The position numbers and the translations under genes were made by a program. Below the pieces are notes generated by a model that was given only the letters and a program-made list of their open reading frames with translations, was not told where the DNA came from and made no database searches. A stretch of 14,378 nucleotides of DNA from NCBI GenBank assembly GCA_030641695.1, contig DAOWGY010000321.1, positions 1 to 14,378 on the forward strand, in the 5' to 3' direction. This DNA is from Gammaproteobacteria bacterium. Lineage in GTDB: Bacteria; Pseudomonadota; Gammaproteobacteria; Steroidobacterales; Woeseiaceae. Positions 5,339 to 12,908 of this stretch are shown piece after piece. Numbering within the stretch: the stretch's first letter is position 1; the number at the start of each line of letters is the position of its first letter.

Positions 5339-7708
5339 TCAACCGGCTGGCAGCAAGGTCAGCTCGTGCTGCGCGTCGCCAGGCAGGAACGCACTCGGGC
5401 GGCCGTGCACCCAGTCGTCATGGCCCTTGCGATAGAAGTCGGACAGCGGGTGTCCGCTCTGCCCGGTCGGCATCTGCATGAGACCGTTCTCCTCGTCGCC
5501 CGGGGACACGGAGAAGCGTTGCGACGCGCCGAACGCCGGACCCTGTGCCTTTGGCAGGTCAACGTCGCCGTTCAAAGCCTCGGCCGGCATATCCAGCCAT
5601 GCGGACAAGACTGGCATGGCCCGACTCAGTGGATGTCGTATTGATGCCTTATTGACCTCACCCCAGTTGCGATCCGCGAGACCGCCCTCGAATTCCTGAT
5701 CGAACCAGCGGATGTTGCTGCGAATGGCATCGATCATCAGTTGGTCCCAGGTGTCGTAACCACCGGGTAGAAGGTGCCCGGGTTGCTCGGTCAGCAGCGG
5801 CCACAGCACGCCTTCAAACTGATTGCTCAACAGCGGCTCGAATTCGCCGCCATTGACCTTGCGGACCGGGCCCATGAGTCCGTAAAAAACGCGTGCCTGC
5901 ACTTCCAGGCGAAATGCGCGCACGAGCCGATAGCCGACGGACTCCGGCACTGCCCTGGCAATCCAGTGCCGGACCAGGTCGCGGTACTCGGTAAGTTCAG
6001 CATCGCCGGCGACGCGTTCATCGGTCAACACCTCGAGTATCAGGTTGCGCCACCGCGTCAGGAATAGCGCCCGATCGTCGTACTGGATCGCGAGCATGTC
6101 GGCTGGTTCGAAGTTGCTGGCGGCGAGCAGGCCATCGCGAATCTGGCTTGCACGCGCGCCCAGATCGTAGCCGCCGTCGCCGATCACCTCGAGCGCTTCG
6201 CCATCGGCAACCCTCGCGTTTGCAGTCCAGATACGATTGCCCGGCGGATTGATGACGCGCGGGTAATCGGCCGGATGCAGCCACCCGAGCCAGCCTTCTT
6301 CGGTGCTCCAGTCGGCGGGCAGCCGCGGGTCGAACCCGGATTTGACGGGGATCTGGCCAGCGATCGTCCAGCCGATGTTGCCGCCGGCGTCGCCGCTGAC
6401 GAAATTCTGAGGCGGGATACCGAGGGTCACTGCAATATCCAGCGCCTGTTCGACCGTGAGCGCCGACTCGAGCGCGATCAATCGCAGGTTCACGGCTTCG
6501 GGACTGTGGGCGATCCAACTCACGGCGATATCCCCGTCGGGATAATCGATGCGGTCGTCGACGGGGCCCCAAATCGTCTCCCTGACCTCGTAGATAACCG
6601 GCTCACCGTCCTTGACGTTGATCGTCTCACGATGAATCTCGAACGCGCGGTCGCCTTGCGGCGTGCGATACGTGCCGGGCGTCGCTCCGGGGCGCAGGAG
6701 TACCGCATCGGACCAGTCGCCGTAGCTGTTGGTATAACCCCAGGCCACACTGCCATTGCTACCGGCGATGATAAATGGCGTACCCGGCAACGAAACGCCG
6801 GTGACGTTTCTCGGCTCGTCGCCGCCGGCAATCAATCTCGCCTGGTACCAGATATTCGGCACGCCATGCCCAAGATGCATATCGTTCGACATCAGCGCCC
6901 GCCCGCTACCGGTCAGCACGCCGCTCACGACCCAGTTGTTGCTGCCATTCAGGTATGGCTTGCCGACCTCGCCGGCCGGCGGCGGTCTGTCGGTCACTTC
7001 ACGAATCGAGAAGACAAGCGCGGAAGGTGGCCGCGCTTCCAGCCTCGAATCACCCATGATCGGGGCATCCCAGCTCGTGCCTTCCGGGTACAGCCATGCG
7101 AACACTTCGGCGGGCAATGCTCGATGCGCATAGCCGCGCCGAACATCATGACTGGCGCGCTCGTCGTTGAGCTGTGTGTACATTGTGTAGACGACCAGCA
7201 GCGAGTCTTCGGCGCTCCACGGCTGCGGCTCGACGCCGAGCAGCAGGTGCTCGAATGGTCGTGCGCCCAGGCTCGCCAGCCCCGCGTTTACCCCGGCCGC
7301 ATAGCTGTCGAGAATCGCTTTGTCCGCCGCCGGTGATTGCTCCAGAACCGCTTGTGCGCGATCCCGAAAGCGGTGAAAGCGATAGCGCTTGTCGGTCTCG
7401 ACGGCCAGCTCGAACCACGAGCACGCCGACTCTCCGGCTGCCGTGCGCCGGATCATATCCATTTGAAAAAAGCGGTCTTGCCCGTGGGCAAACCCCGTGG
7501 CGAAAGCGAGATCCCGGCGGTCGCCCGCCAAGATCGTCGGAATCCCCGCCGCATCACGGATAATCGTCGCTGGCTGCTGTAGTCCGGCAACGCTGATTTC
7601 GCCATCAAGTTGCGGCAAGCTCGCACGAATCGTCAACCAGATCGCTGCAGCGATTACGGCAAGCACAACGAGCGCTCCGATCAGTAGTCGTTTCAACCAG
7701 GGTCGCAC
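5339..7708 (-). CDS. Penicillin acylase family (S45) N-terminal nucleophile hydrolase
   Basis: This 789-residue protein is an amidohydrolase of the penicillin/acyl-homoserine-lactone acylase family, made as a precursor that self-cleaves into alpha and beta subunits. A basic start and one hydrophobic helix (about residues 5-27) form a signal or anchor, placing the enzyme in the periplasm. The alpha part contains the family motif FAHGQDRFFQMDMIRR (73-88). The cleavage site and nucleophile are at YLNGSNNWVVSG, giving Ser256 as the new N-terminal residue of the beta chain, followed by GSGRALMSNDMHLGHG (267-282), typical of the family. Length is normal (about 750-850). The start is a GTG (7706-7708) with an AGG-containing Shine-Dalgarno sequence that overlaps the pyk stop codon, 6 bp away. 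The substrate could be beta-lactams, acyl-homoserine lactones or other N-acyl amides; sequence alone does not decide. Confidence 0.93.
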   Translation of the reverse strand: MRPWLKRLLIGALVVLAVIAAAIWLTIRASLPQLDGEISVAGLQQPATIIRDAAGIPTILAGDRRDLAFATGFAHGQDRFFQMDMIRRTAAGESACSWFELAVETDKRYRFHRFRDRAQAVLEQSPAADKAILDSYAAGVNAGLASLGARPFEHLLLGVEPQPWSAEDSLLVVYTMYTQLNDERASHDVRRGYAHRALPAEVFAWLYPEGTSWDAPIMGDSRLEARPPSALVFSIREVTDRPPPAGEVGKPYLNGSNNWVVSGVLTGSGRALMSNDMHLGHGVPNIWYQARLIAGGDEPRNVTGVSLPGTPFIIAGSNGSVAWGYTNSYGDWSDAVLLRPGATPGTYRTPQGDRAFEIHRETINVKDGEPVIYEVRETIWGPVDDRIDYPDGDIAVSWIAHSPEAVNLRLIALESALTVEQALDIAVTLGIPPQNFVSGDAGGNIGWTIAGQIPVKSGFDPRLPADWSTEEGWLGWLHPADYPRVINPPGNRIWTANARVADGEALEVIGDGGYDLGARASQIRDGLLAASNFEPADMLAIQYDDRALFLTRWRNLILEVLTDERVAGDAELTEYRDLVRHWIARAVPESVGYRLVRAFRLEVQARVFYGLMGPVRKVNGGEFEPLLSNQFEGVLWPLLTEQPGHLLPGGYDTWDQLMIDAIRSNIRWFDQEFEGGLADRNWGEVNKASIRHPLSRAMPVLSAWLDMPAEALNGDVDLPKAQGPAFGASQRFSVSPGDEENGLMQMPTGQSGHPLSDFYRKGHDDWVHGRPSAFLPGDAQHELTLLPAG

Positions 7709-7714
7709 GGTGAC

Positions 7715-9151
7715 CTAGCCCGGCTTTGTAACTTCAAGAATTGTCATGGAGTTGGTGCTACCGGAAACGCCGTCCAGGTCGCCCTTCGTGAAGATAAGGA
7801 ACTCGCCGACGTTGACGAGTTCACGGGACAGCAGCGCATCGAAAACGTTGCGATAGAGCTTCGCCTTGGCCTCGTCCGTCAATTCGAACGCGACCGGAAA
7901 AACACCTCGATACAGCGACACGCGGCGGGAGGTGGCGACGTGCGGCGTGAGTGCATAGATCGGGATGTCGGAACGAATGCGCGACATCCAGCGAGCCGTG
8001 GATCCGGATTCCGTCAGCGCGATAATCGCCGATACGTCAAGATGATTGGCTGCATACATGACGGCCATGGCGATCGCCTCATCGACACGCCCGAAATAGT
8101 CGCCCATGCGATGCCGGGTGCGTCCCTCGGGCAGCGGATACTTCTCGGCGCCCGTGCAGACTTCAGCCATTGCCCGAATTGCCTTGACCGGGTATTTGCC
8201 GACAGCCGTTTCGCCCGACAGCATCACGGCGTCCGTACCGTCCATCACCGCATTGGACACATCGGACACTTCGGCACGCGTCGGAACCGGATTCTGGATC
8301 ATTGACTCCATCATCTGCGTCGCCGTAATGACAATCTTGCTCGCCTTGCGCGTCTTGCGGATCAGTTTCTTCTGAATGCCGGTTAGCTCGGCGTAACCCA
8401 TCTCGACCCCGAGATCGCCTCTTGCCACCATGATGACGTCGGCCGCATCGACGATCGAATCGATGTTATCGACCGCTTCGACCCGTTCGATCTTGGCGAC
8501 GATCAAACCCTTGCCGCCAGCCTCCTCAAAGAGCCGGCGCGCCTCCTTGACGTCGTCACCGTCACGGACGAATGACACGGCGAGGAAATCCATTTCAAGC
8601 TCCGCGGCAAGCTTGATATTTTCGCGGTCGACTTCGGTTAGCGCGGGCGCTGACAGTCCACCGCCCAGCTTATTGATACCTTTGTGGTTAGACAGGATGC
8701 CGCCGTTGACCACCGTAGTGTAGACACGCGTCTTGTCGATTCGATCAACATGCAGCGCGATCATGCCGTCGTTGAGGAGCAAGGTGTCACCGGCGGCCAC
8801 ATCCTGGTGAATCGTGTTCATGGCCACGCCGACACCGTCTTTCGTCCCGTCCTCGAGTCCCAACTCGCTATCCAGGAAGAACGAGTCACCATCTTCGAGC
8901 TCGACCGCATTGTCATGGAATCTGAGTATGCGAATTTTGGGGCCCTGCAGGTCTCCGAGCAGACCGACATCCCGTCCGCAGTCCTTCGCGGCCGCACGAA
9001 GATCCGCTGCCCGGCGTCTGTGATCCTCTGCCTCGCCGTGGGAAAAATTTACGCGCGCCACGTCGAGGCCGGCGTCAATCATTTTGCGCAGCGTTTCCTT
9101 GCGGTCAGACGCCGGGCCCAGCGTCGCCACGATCTTGGTCCGTCTGTGCAT
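7715..9151 (-). CDS. pyk: Pyruvate kinase (PykA/type II-like)
   Basis: This 478-residue enzyme converts phosphoenolpyruvate and ADP to pyruvate and ATP, the last step of glycolysis. Family motifs appear in order: RTKIVATLGPAS (4-15), the substrate loop RVNFSHG (33-39), GDLQGPKIR (66-74), the catalytic lysine in AKIER (Lys220) with Glu222 as a metal ligand, ARGDLGVE (243-250, Asp246), and ITATQMMESM (275-284) before PTRAEVSDV. The long shared stretches such as SNHKGINKLGGGLSA match the E. coli PykA type by memory, and the length is close to that enzyme (480). The ATG at 9149-9151 lacks a clear Shine-Dalgarno sequence. It is separated from the other glycolytic genes by the antiparallel PhoX-like gene, so it needs its own promoter. 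The palindrome at 9168-9183 lies just upstream. The acylase gene follows 6 bp after its TAG stop. Confidence 0.97.
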   Translation of the reverse strand: MHRRTKIVATLGPASDRKETLRKMIDAGLDVARVNFSHGEAEDHRRRAADLRAAAKDCGRDVGLLGDLQGPKIRILRFHDNAVELEDGDSFFLDSELGLEDGTKDGVGVAMNTIHQDVAAGDTLLLNDGMIALHVDRIDKTRVYTTVVNGGILSNHKGINKLGGGLSAPALTEVDRENIKLAAELEMDFLAVSFVRDGDDVKEARRLFEEAGGKGLIVAKIERVEAVDNIDSIVDAADVIMVARGDLGVEMGYAELTGIQKKLIRKTRKASKIVITATQMMESMIQNPVPTRAEVSDVSNAVMDGTDAVMLSGETAVGKYPVKAIRAMAEVCTGAEKYPLPEGRTRHRMGDYFGRVDEAIAMAVMYAANHLDVSAIIALTESGSTARWMSRIRSDIPIYALTPHVATSRRVSLYRGVFPVAFELTDEAKAKLYRNVFDALLSRELVNVGEFLIFTKGDLDGVSGSTNSMTILEVTKPG

Positions 9152-9167
9152 GGCGGCGATTATTGCA

Positions 9168-9183
9168 TACTGACGTGTCAGTA
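9168..9183. promoter_or_regulatory. 16-bp palindrome upstream of pyk, candidate operator
   Basis: TACTGACGTGTCAGTA is a perfect inverted repeat: 7-bp half-sites TACTGAC and GTCAGTA around a GT spacer. It lies 17 bp upstream of the pyk start codon, within the 113-bp divergent gap shared with the PhoX-like gene. Its size and symmetry fit a dimeric repressor site. I do not recognise the regulator: it is not a CRP, LexA or HexR consensus. Possible minus-strand -10 hexamers flank it (CATAAT at 9193-9198; a CAATAAT stretch between the palindrome and the ATG), so binding would probably cover the pyk promoter. Confidence 0.5.
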
Positions 9184-9226
9184 GTGCTACGGATTATGCA
9201 GCGGTGTTCTGGTTGCGATACTGCGT

Positions 9227-9235
9227 TGTTATGCT
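9227..9235 (+). promoter_or_regulatory. Possible extended -10 element for the PhoX-like gene
   Basis: TGTTATGCT matches the extended -10 pattern (TG, one base, TATNNT). It would place a transcript start near 9242, about 23 nt ahead of the ATG at 9265. The -35 region at the right spacing (TTCTGG, 9207-9212) is poor. This is a weak call. Confidence 0.25.
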
Positions 9236-9264
9236 GCTGCCCTTTCGGAGTAACCAGTCATAAG

Positions 9265-10635
9265 ATGATAAATCGACGCCGATTTTTGCAAAGCCTGATG
9301 ATGGCTGCTGCAAGTCCTGCAACATCCGCCGCGGGTCGGACATACGATGCCGTCGTCGGGCCCTTGCGTCCGGACCCGGGGCAACTGCTGGACTTGCCGG
9401 AGGGGTTCAGCTACCGGATTGTGTCACGTGCCGGCGATCTGATGGAAGATGGACTGCAGGTGCCGCACGCGCATGACGGCATGGCCGCCTTCGCCGCTGA
9501 CAACGGCCGCATCGTACTCATATGCAATCACGAGCTTGCGCCGACAAGACCCGAGTACAGTGCCTTCGGGACTTCCTTCGGCGCCTTGCCGGACGCCGTA
9601 AAGGAACGCGTTTACGATCACGGCGGTGGCACGTCGCCCGGCGCCGGTGGTACGACAACGACGATCTACAATCCTGTAACGGGTGACACCGAGCGACAGC
9701 ACCTGAGCCTCGCCGGTACGGAAATCAACTGTGCCGGAGGGCCGACGCCCTGGGGCAGCTGGTTGTCGTGCGAGGAATGTTTCGAGCGACCCGGCACGAG
9801 TTTCGAGGTTGGCCGACTCATCACACGCGACGAGCCACATGGATATGTGTTCGAAGTTCCGGCGGGCGAATCCGGCCTCGTCGAGCCACTGCCCATCAAG
9901 TCGATGGGCCGGTTCGAACATGAAGCATGTGCGGTCCATGAGGCCAGCGGGATCGTATACATGACCGAAGACAGGCATCACAGCCTCTTTTATCGTTACA
10001 TTCCGGAAGTGCCAGGCAAGCTCCTCGAGGGGGGTCGCCTGCAAGCGCTCGCCATCGCAGAGCGACCCTCACTGCAGACGCACAACTGGTCAAGTGATCG
10101 CGCCGTGGAGACTGGCAAGTCGCTCGCGACGTACTGGATTGACCTGGACAACGTCAACCCGGCCGAAAATGACCTGCGCCTGCGCGGCGTCGCTGCCGGT
10201 GCAGCGACCTTCGCACGTGGTGAGGGGCTGTGTACTGCGGACCATGAATTCGTCTTCACCTGCACGATCGGCGGACCGCAGCGTCTCGGTCAGGTTTTTT
10301 CGTACCATCCGAGTCCGGTCGAGGGTCAGGACGGTGAGAACGCCAAGCCGGGACAGCTGACGCTAATCGCCGAATCGACACAGGAGTCCCTGCTGAGGAA
10401 CGCCGATAACATCACCATGGCACCCTGGGGCGACCTGCTCGCCTGCGAAGATACGGCGAGCCATTGCGGCTTGGTCGGCATACGTCCCGACGGCCGCCAG
10501 TACCATCTGGCCGACAACGCGTACTCGAATTCCGAACTCGCCGGCGCATGCTTCTCACCGGACGGCAAGACGCTGTTCGTCAATATTCAGTACCCGGGAA
10601 CCACGATCGCGATCACCGGTCCCTGGCCAGACTAG
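9265..10635 (+). CDS. Tat-exported PhoX/DUF839-family protein
   Basis: This 456-residue protein belongs to the PhoX (DUF839) family, which includes secreted metal-dependent alkaline phosphatases. The N-terminus MINRRRFLQSL carries a twin-arginine motif and a short hydrophobic stretch ending ATSAAG, indicating Tat export of a folded metalloprotein. Family features follow: NHE (88-90), a glycine-rich GGGTSPGAGGTTTT segment (about 120-133), NCAGGPTPWGSWLSCEEC with Cys156 matching the metal-bridging cysteine known in PhoX, GRFEHEACAVH, VYMTEDR, a late GDLLACED, and ELAGACFSPDGKTLFVNIQYPG at the C-terminus. The ATG at 9265 is preferred over an in-frame TTG 34 codons upstream because it starts the Tat signal; GGAG at 9247-9250 is a rather distant Shine-Dalgarno sequence. 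It is shorter than the best-studied PhoX enzymes (about 600-700 residues), so phosphatase activity is likely but not certain. It runs opposite to the flanking glycolytic genes. Confidence 0.88.
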   Translation: MINRRRFLQSLMMAAASPATSAAGRTYDAVVGPLRPDPGQLLDLPEGFSYRIVSRAGDLMEDGLQVPHAHDGMAAFAADNGRIVLICNHELAPTRPEYSAFGTSFGALPDAVKERVYDHGGGTSPGAGGTTTTIYNPVTGDTERQHLSLAGTEINCAGGPTPWGSWLSCEECFERPGTSFEVGRLITRDEPHGYVFEVPAGESGLVEPLPIKSMGRFEHEACAVHEASGIVYMTEDRHHSLFYRYIPEVPGKLLEGGRLQALAIAERPSLQTHNWSSDRAVETGKSLATYWIDLDNVNPAENDLRLRGVAAGAATFARGEGLCTADHEFVFTCTIGGPQRLGQVFSYHPSPVEGQDGENAKPGQLTLIAESTQESLLRNADNITMAPWGDLLACEDTASHCGLVGIRPDGRQYHLADNAYSNSELAGACFSPDGKTLFVNIQYPGTTIAITGPWPD

Positions 10636-11801
10636 GCGGAACGTTTCTCCAGTATCTCGACCGCGGGCAACGTTTTGCCCTCGACAAACTCGAGGAATGC
10701 GCCGCCGCCGGTGGATATGTAAGAGATGCGATCGGCAACACCGTACTTGTCGATGGCCGCCAGAGTGTCGCCGCCGCCGGCGACGGAGAACGCATCGCTT
10801 GCGGCGATCGCCTCGGATATAGCCCGGGTGCCAGCGCCGAAGCTATCGAATTCGAACACGCCCACCGGGCCGTTCCAGATAACTGTGCCTGCACCGGCTA
10901 TAATCTCGCTGAAGCGCGCCGCAGTTTCCGGACCGATATCCAGAATCACCTCGTCGCTGGAAACCGCTTCGACAACCTTGGTCGTGCCTTCCACGTCGGC
11001 GAACTCATCTGCGACAACGACATCGGTGGGTACCGGAATCTCGGCGCGGTCATCCTCTGACGCTGCGAGATCCCGCGCAATATCCAGCATGTCGGGTTCG
11101 TACAGTGACTTGCCGACACCATGGCCCGCGGCAGCAATAAACGTATTCGCAATACCGCCACCGACGATCAGGCAGTCGACAATGTCGGCCAGCGCATCCA
11201 GCACCGTTAGTTTGGTGGAGACTTTCGAGCCGCCGACGATGGCGACGAGAGGCCGTGCCGGATCGTCCAGCGCCTTGCCAAGCGCTTGCAGTTCTGCTGT
11301 CAGCAGCGGGCCGGCGCAGGCGACAGGCGCGAATTCGGCGACACCATAAGTGCTCGCCTGAGCGCGGTGCGCAGTGCCGAATGCATCCATGACGAAGACG
11401 TCGCAGAGCGCGGCCATTTTTTGCGCCAGCGCAGCGTCGCAAGCCTTTTCGCCTTCGAGGAAGCGCACGTTTTCGCATAACACGACATTGCCCGGCTCTA
11501 CGTCGACGCCATCGATCCAGTCACTGACCAGCGGCACTTCGCGATCGAGGAGTTCGGACAGCCTGCGGGCAACGGGCAGCAGCGAGTACTCGTCGTCAAG
11601 CTGCCCCTCGACAGGCCTGCCCAGGTGCGACATCAGCATCACGGCAGCGCCCGCCGAGAGCGCCGCCTCTATGCTGGGCAGCGCCGCACGTATGCGCGCG
11701 TCACTCGTGACAGCTCCATTTGTGACAGGCACATTGAGATCCTCGCGGATCAGCACCCGTTTGCCGGACAGGCCGACATCTCGCATTTCAAGGATAGCCA
11801 T
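10632..11801 (-). CDS. pgk: Phosphoglycerate kinase
   Basis: This 389-residue enzyme interconverts 1,3-bisphosphoglycerate plus ADP and 3-phosphoglycerate plus ATP. The N-terminal domain shows REDLNVP (19-25), SHLGRP (58-63), the CENVRFLEGE segment and DAFGTAHRAQAST, all substrate-binding. The hinge and C-terminal nucleotide domain show GGSKVSTK, GGGIANTF, NGPVGVFE and the closing STGGGAFLEF. Length is standard (about 387-397) and no key motif is missing. The ATG at 11799-11801 follows the gap stop by 24 bp, so the two are probably one transcript; the Shine-Dalgarno sequence is weak. Its TAG stop shares a CTAG tetranucleotide with the TAG stop of the convergent PhoX-like gene, a 4-bp overlap. 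No terminator separates them. Confidence 0.97.
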   Translation of the reverse strand: MAILEMRDVGLSGKRVLIREDLNVPVTNGAVTSDARIRAALPSIEAALSAGAAVMLMSHLGRPVEGQLDDEYSLLPVARRLSELLDREVPLVSDWIDGVDVEPGNVVLCENVRFLEGEKACDAALAQKMAALCDVFVMDAFGTAHRAQASTYGVAEFAPVACAGPLLTAELQALGKALDDPARPLVAIVGGSKVSTKLTVLDALADIVDCLIVGGGIANTFIAAAGHGVGKSLYEPDMLDIARDLAASEDDRAEIPVPTDVVVADEFADVEGTTKVVEAVSSDEVILDIGPETAARFSEIIAGAGTVIWNGPVGVFEFDSFGAGTRAISEAIAASDAFSVAGGGDTLAAIDKYGVADRISYISTGGGAFLEFVEGKTLPAVEILEKRSA

Positions 11802-11825
11802 GCCGGCCGTGCCCGAAGGGTCCCG

Positions 11826-12839
11826 CTAGCCGACGTTGTGGAACGCGACTGTCGTGTCGAGCATGCGATTCGAGAAACCCCACTCGTTGTCGTACCAGGC
11901 GATCACTTTGACAAGCTTGCCTTCCATGACCTTCGTCAATGTGGAGTCGTAGATCGACGAGTGCGGGTTGTGATTGAAGTCGACCGATACCAGTGGCTCG
12001 TCGTTATAGGCGAGCACACCCTTCAGGCTACCCTCACTTGCGTCCTTGAGGATATCGTTAATCTCCTCAACGCTCGTGTCACGCGCGGCAATGAAACAGA
12101 GGTCGACGGCGGATACATTAATCGTTGGCACGCGCATCGAGAAACCATCGAGCTTGCCATTCAGTTCCGGCAGCACAAGACCGACGGCAGCGGCTGCCCC
12201 GGTCTTCGTCGGAATCTGCGACATCGTCGCGGAACGCGCACGACGCAGATCAGAGTGGTACACATCGGTCAGCACCTGGTCGTTCGTATAAGCGTGAATC
12301 GTCGTCATAACGCCGCTCTCGACGCCGATTTTCTCGTGCAGTGGCTTAACGAGAGGAGCGAGGCAGTTCGTCGTGCACGACGCGTTCGAAATGATCGTGT
12401 CGCCAGCCTTCAGTATGTCGTGATTGACACCGTAGACGATAGTCGCGTCGATATCCGCGCCGCCGGGCGCAGAAATAATCACCTTGCTGGCGCCGGCTTC
12501 GATGTGCTTGCCGGCAGTGTCGCGCGTCCGGAAGAAACCCGTTGACTCGAGCACGACATCGACGCCCAGCTCGGCCCACGGAAGTTTGGCCGGATCGCGT
12601 TCTGCGAGCACTTTGATGCGGTCACCATTGACGACCATGGCGTCCCCGTCGACGTCGATGGAACCCGGAAACGGGCCATGCGCCGTATCGTAGCGCGTCA
12701 GGTGCGCGTTGGTATTGGCATCGCCCAGATCATTGACGGCGACGACTTCGATGTCAGGCCACGAACCATGCTCGTATAGTGCCCGCAGCATGTTGCGCCC
12801 GATGCGGCCATAGCCGTTGATACCAACCTTGATCGTCAT
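11826..12839 (-). CDS. gap: Type I glyceraldehyde-3-phosphate dehydrogenase
   Basis: This 337-residue enzyme oxidises glyceraldehyde 3-phosphate to 1,3-bisphosphoglycerate with NAD(P)+ and phosphate. The Rossmann start is KVGINGYGRIGRN (4-16), followed by AVNDLGD, whose aspartate (Asp37) favours NAD. The catalytic segment is SNASCTTNC with nucleophile Cys155, and the base is His182 in TTIHAYT. The C-terminus has WYDNEWGFSNRM, typical of the family. Length is normal. The ATG at 12837-12839 has the best Shine-Dalgarno sequence in the window, AGGAG (minus strand, 12846-12850) with a 6-nt spacer, as expected for a highly expressed gene. It lies 69 bp downstream of tkt and 24 bp upstream of pgk, consistent with a tkt-gap-pgk operon. 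Confidence 0.97.
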   Translation of the reverse strand: MTIKVGINGYGRIGRNMLRALYEHGSWPDIEVVAVNDLGDANTNAHLTRYDTAHGPFPGSIDVDGDAMVVNGDRIKVLAERDPAKLPWAELGVDVVLESTGFFRTRDTAGKHIEAGASKVIISAPGGADIDATIVYGVNHDILKAGDTIISNASCTTNCLAPLVKPLHEKIGVESGVMTTIHAYTNDQVLTDVYHSDLRRARSATMSQIPTKTGAAAAVGLVLPELNGKLDGFSMRVPTINVSAVDLCFIAARDTSVEEINDILKDASEGSLKGVLAYNDEPLVSVDFNHNPHSSIYDSTLTKVMEGKLVKVIAWYDNEWGFSNRMLDTTVAFHNVG

Positions 12840-12863
12840 GTTTTTCTCCTGATAAAGCAGTCC

Positions 12864-12893
12864 GCCGGCCAGCCTGATGGCCGATTGTCCGGC
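12864..12893. repeat. Nested inverted repeats between tkt and gap
   Basis: In the 69-bp tkt-gap spacer, GGCCA (12867-12871) pairs with TGGCC (12878-12882) around a 6-nt loop, while an alternative outer stem joins GCCGG (12864-12868) with CCGGC (12889-12893). The two stems share bases, so they would compete. There is no U-tract downstream on the minus strand. It could be an RNA processing or stability element ahead of the strong gap ribosome-binding site, or chance in GC-rich DNA. Confidence 0.35.
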
Positions 12894-12908
12894 ATCGATA
12901 AAAAATCC

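Noticed and set aside
5284..5341. Possible moxR promoter: TTGACA at the acylase stop and a TAAGAT -10 nearer moxR
   Set aside because: The good -35 has no matching -10 at 16-18 bp, and the TAAGAT (minus strand, 5284-5289) has no matching -35. The TTGACA partly encodes the acylase stop.
6275..7336. 353-codon plus-strand open frame opposite the acylase gene
   Set aside because: It lies wholly antisense to a clearly conserved acylase, has no recognisable domain and an Arg/Pro/Gln-rich composition, and is expected by chance in GC-rich DNA.
9163..9264. N-terminal extension of the PhoX-like protein from a TTG, with a cysteine cluster (CSGCDTALLCCC)
   Set aside because: It would place 34 residues ahead of the twin-arginine signal and cover the palindrome. 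The cysteines look like chance translation of intergenic DNA, not a metal site.
11812..11820. CCC-GAA-GGG mini-hairpin between gap and pgk
   Set aside because: Only three base pairs with no flanking structure; not distinguishable from chance in a GC-rich spacer.
11625..12545. 306-codon plus-strand open frame across the gap-pgk junction
   Set aside because: It is antisense to two highly conserved glycolytic genes, its product is Arg/His/Val-rich without motifs, and it has no convincing ribosome site.
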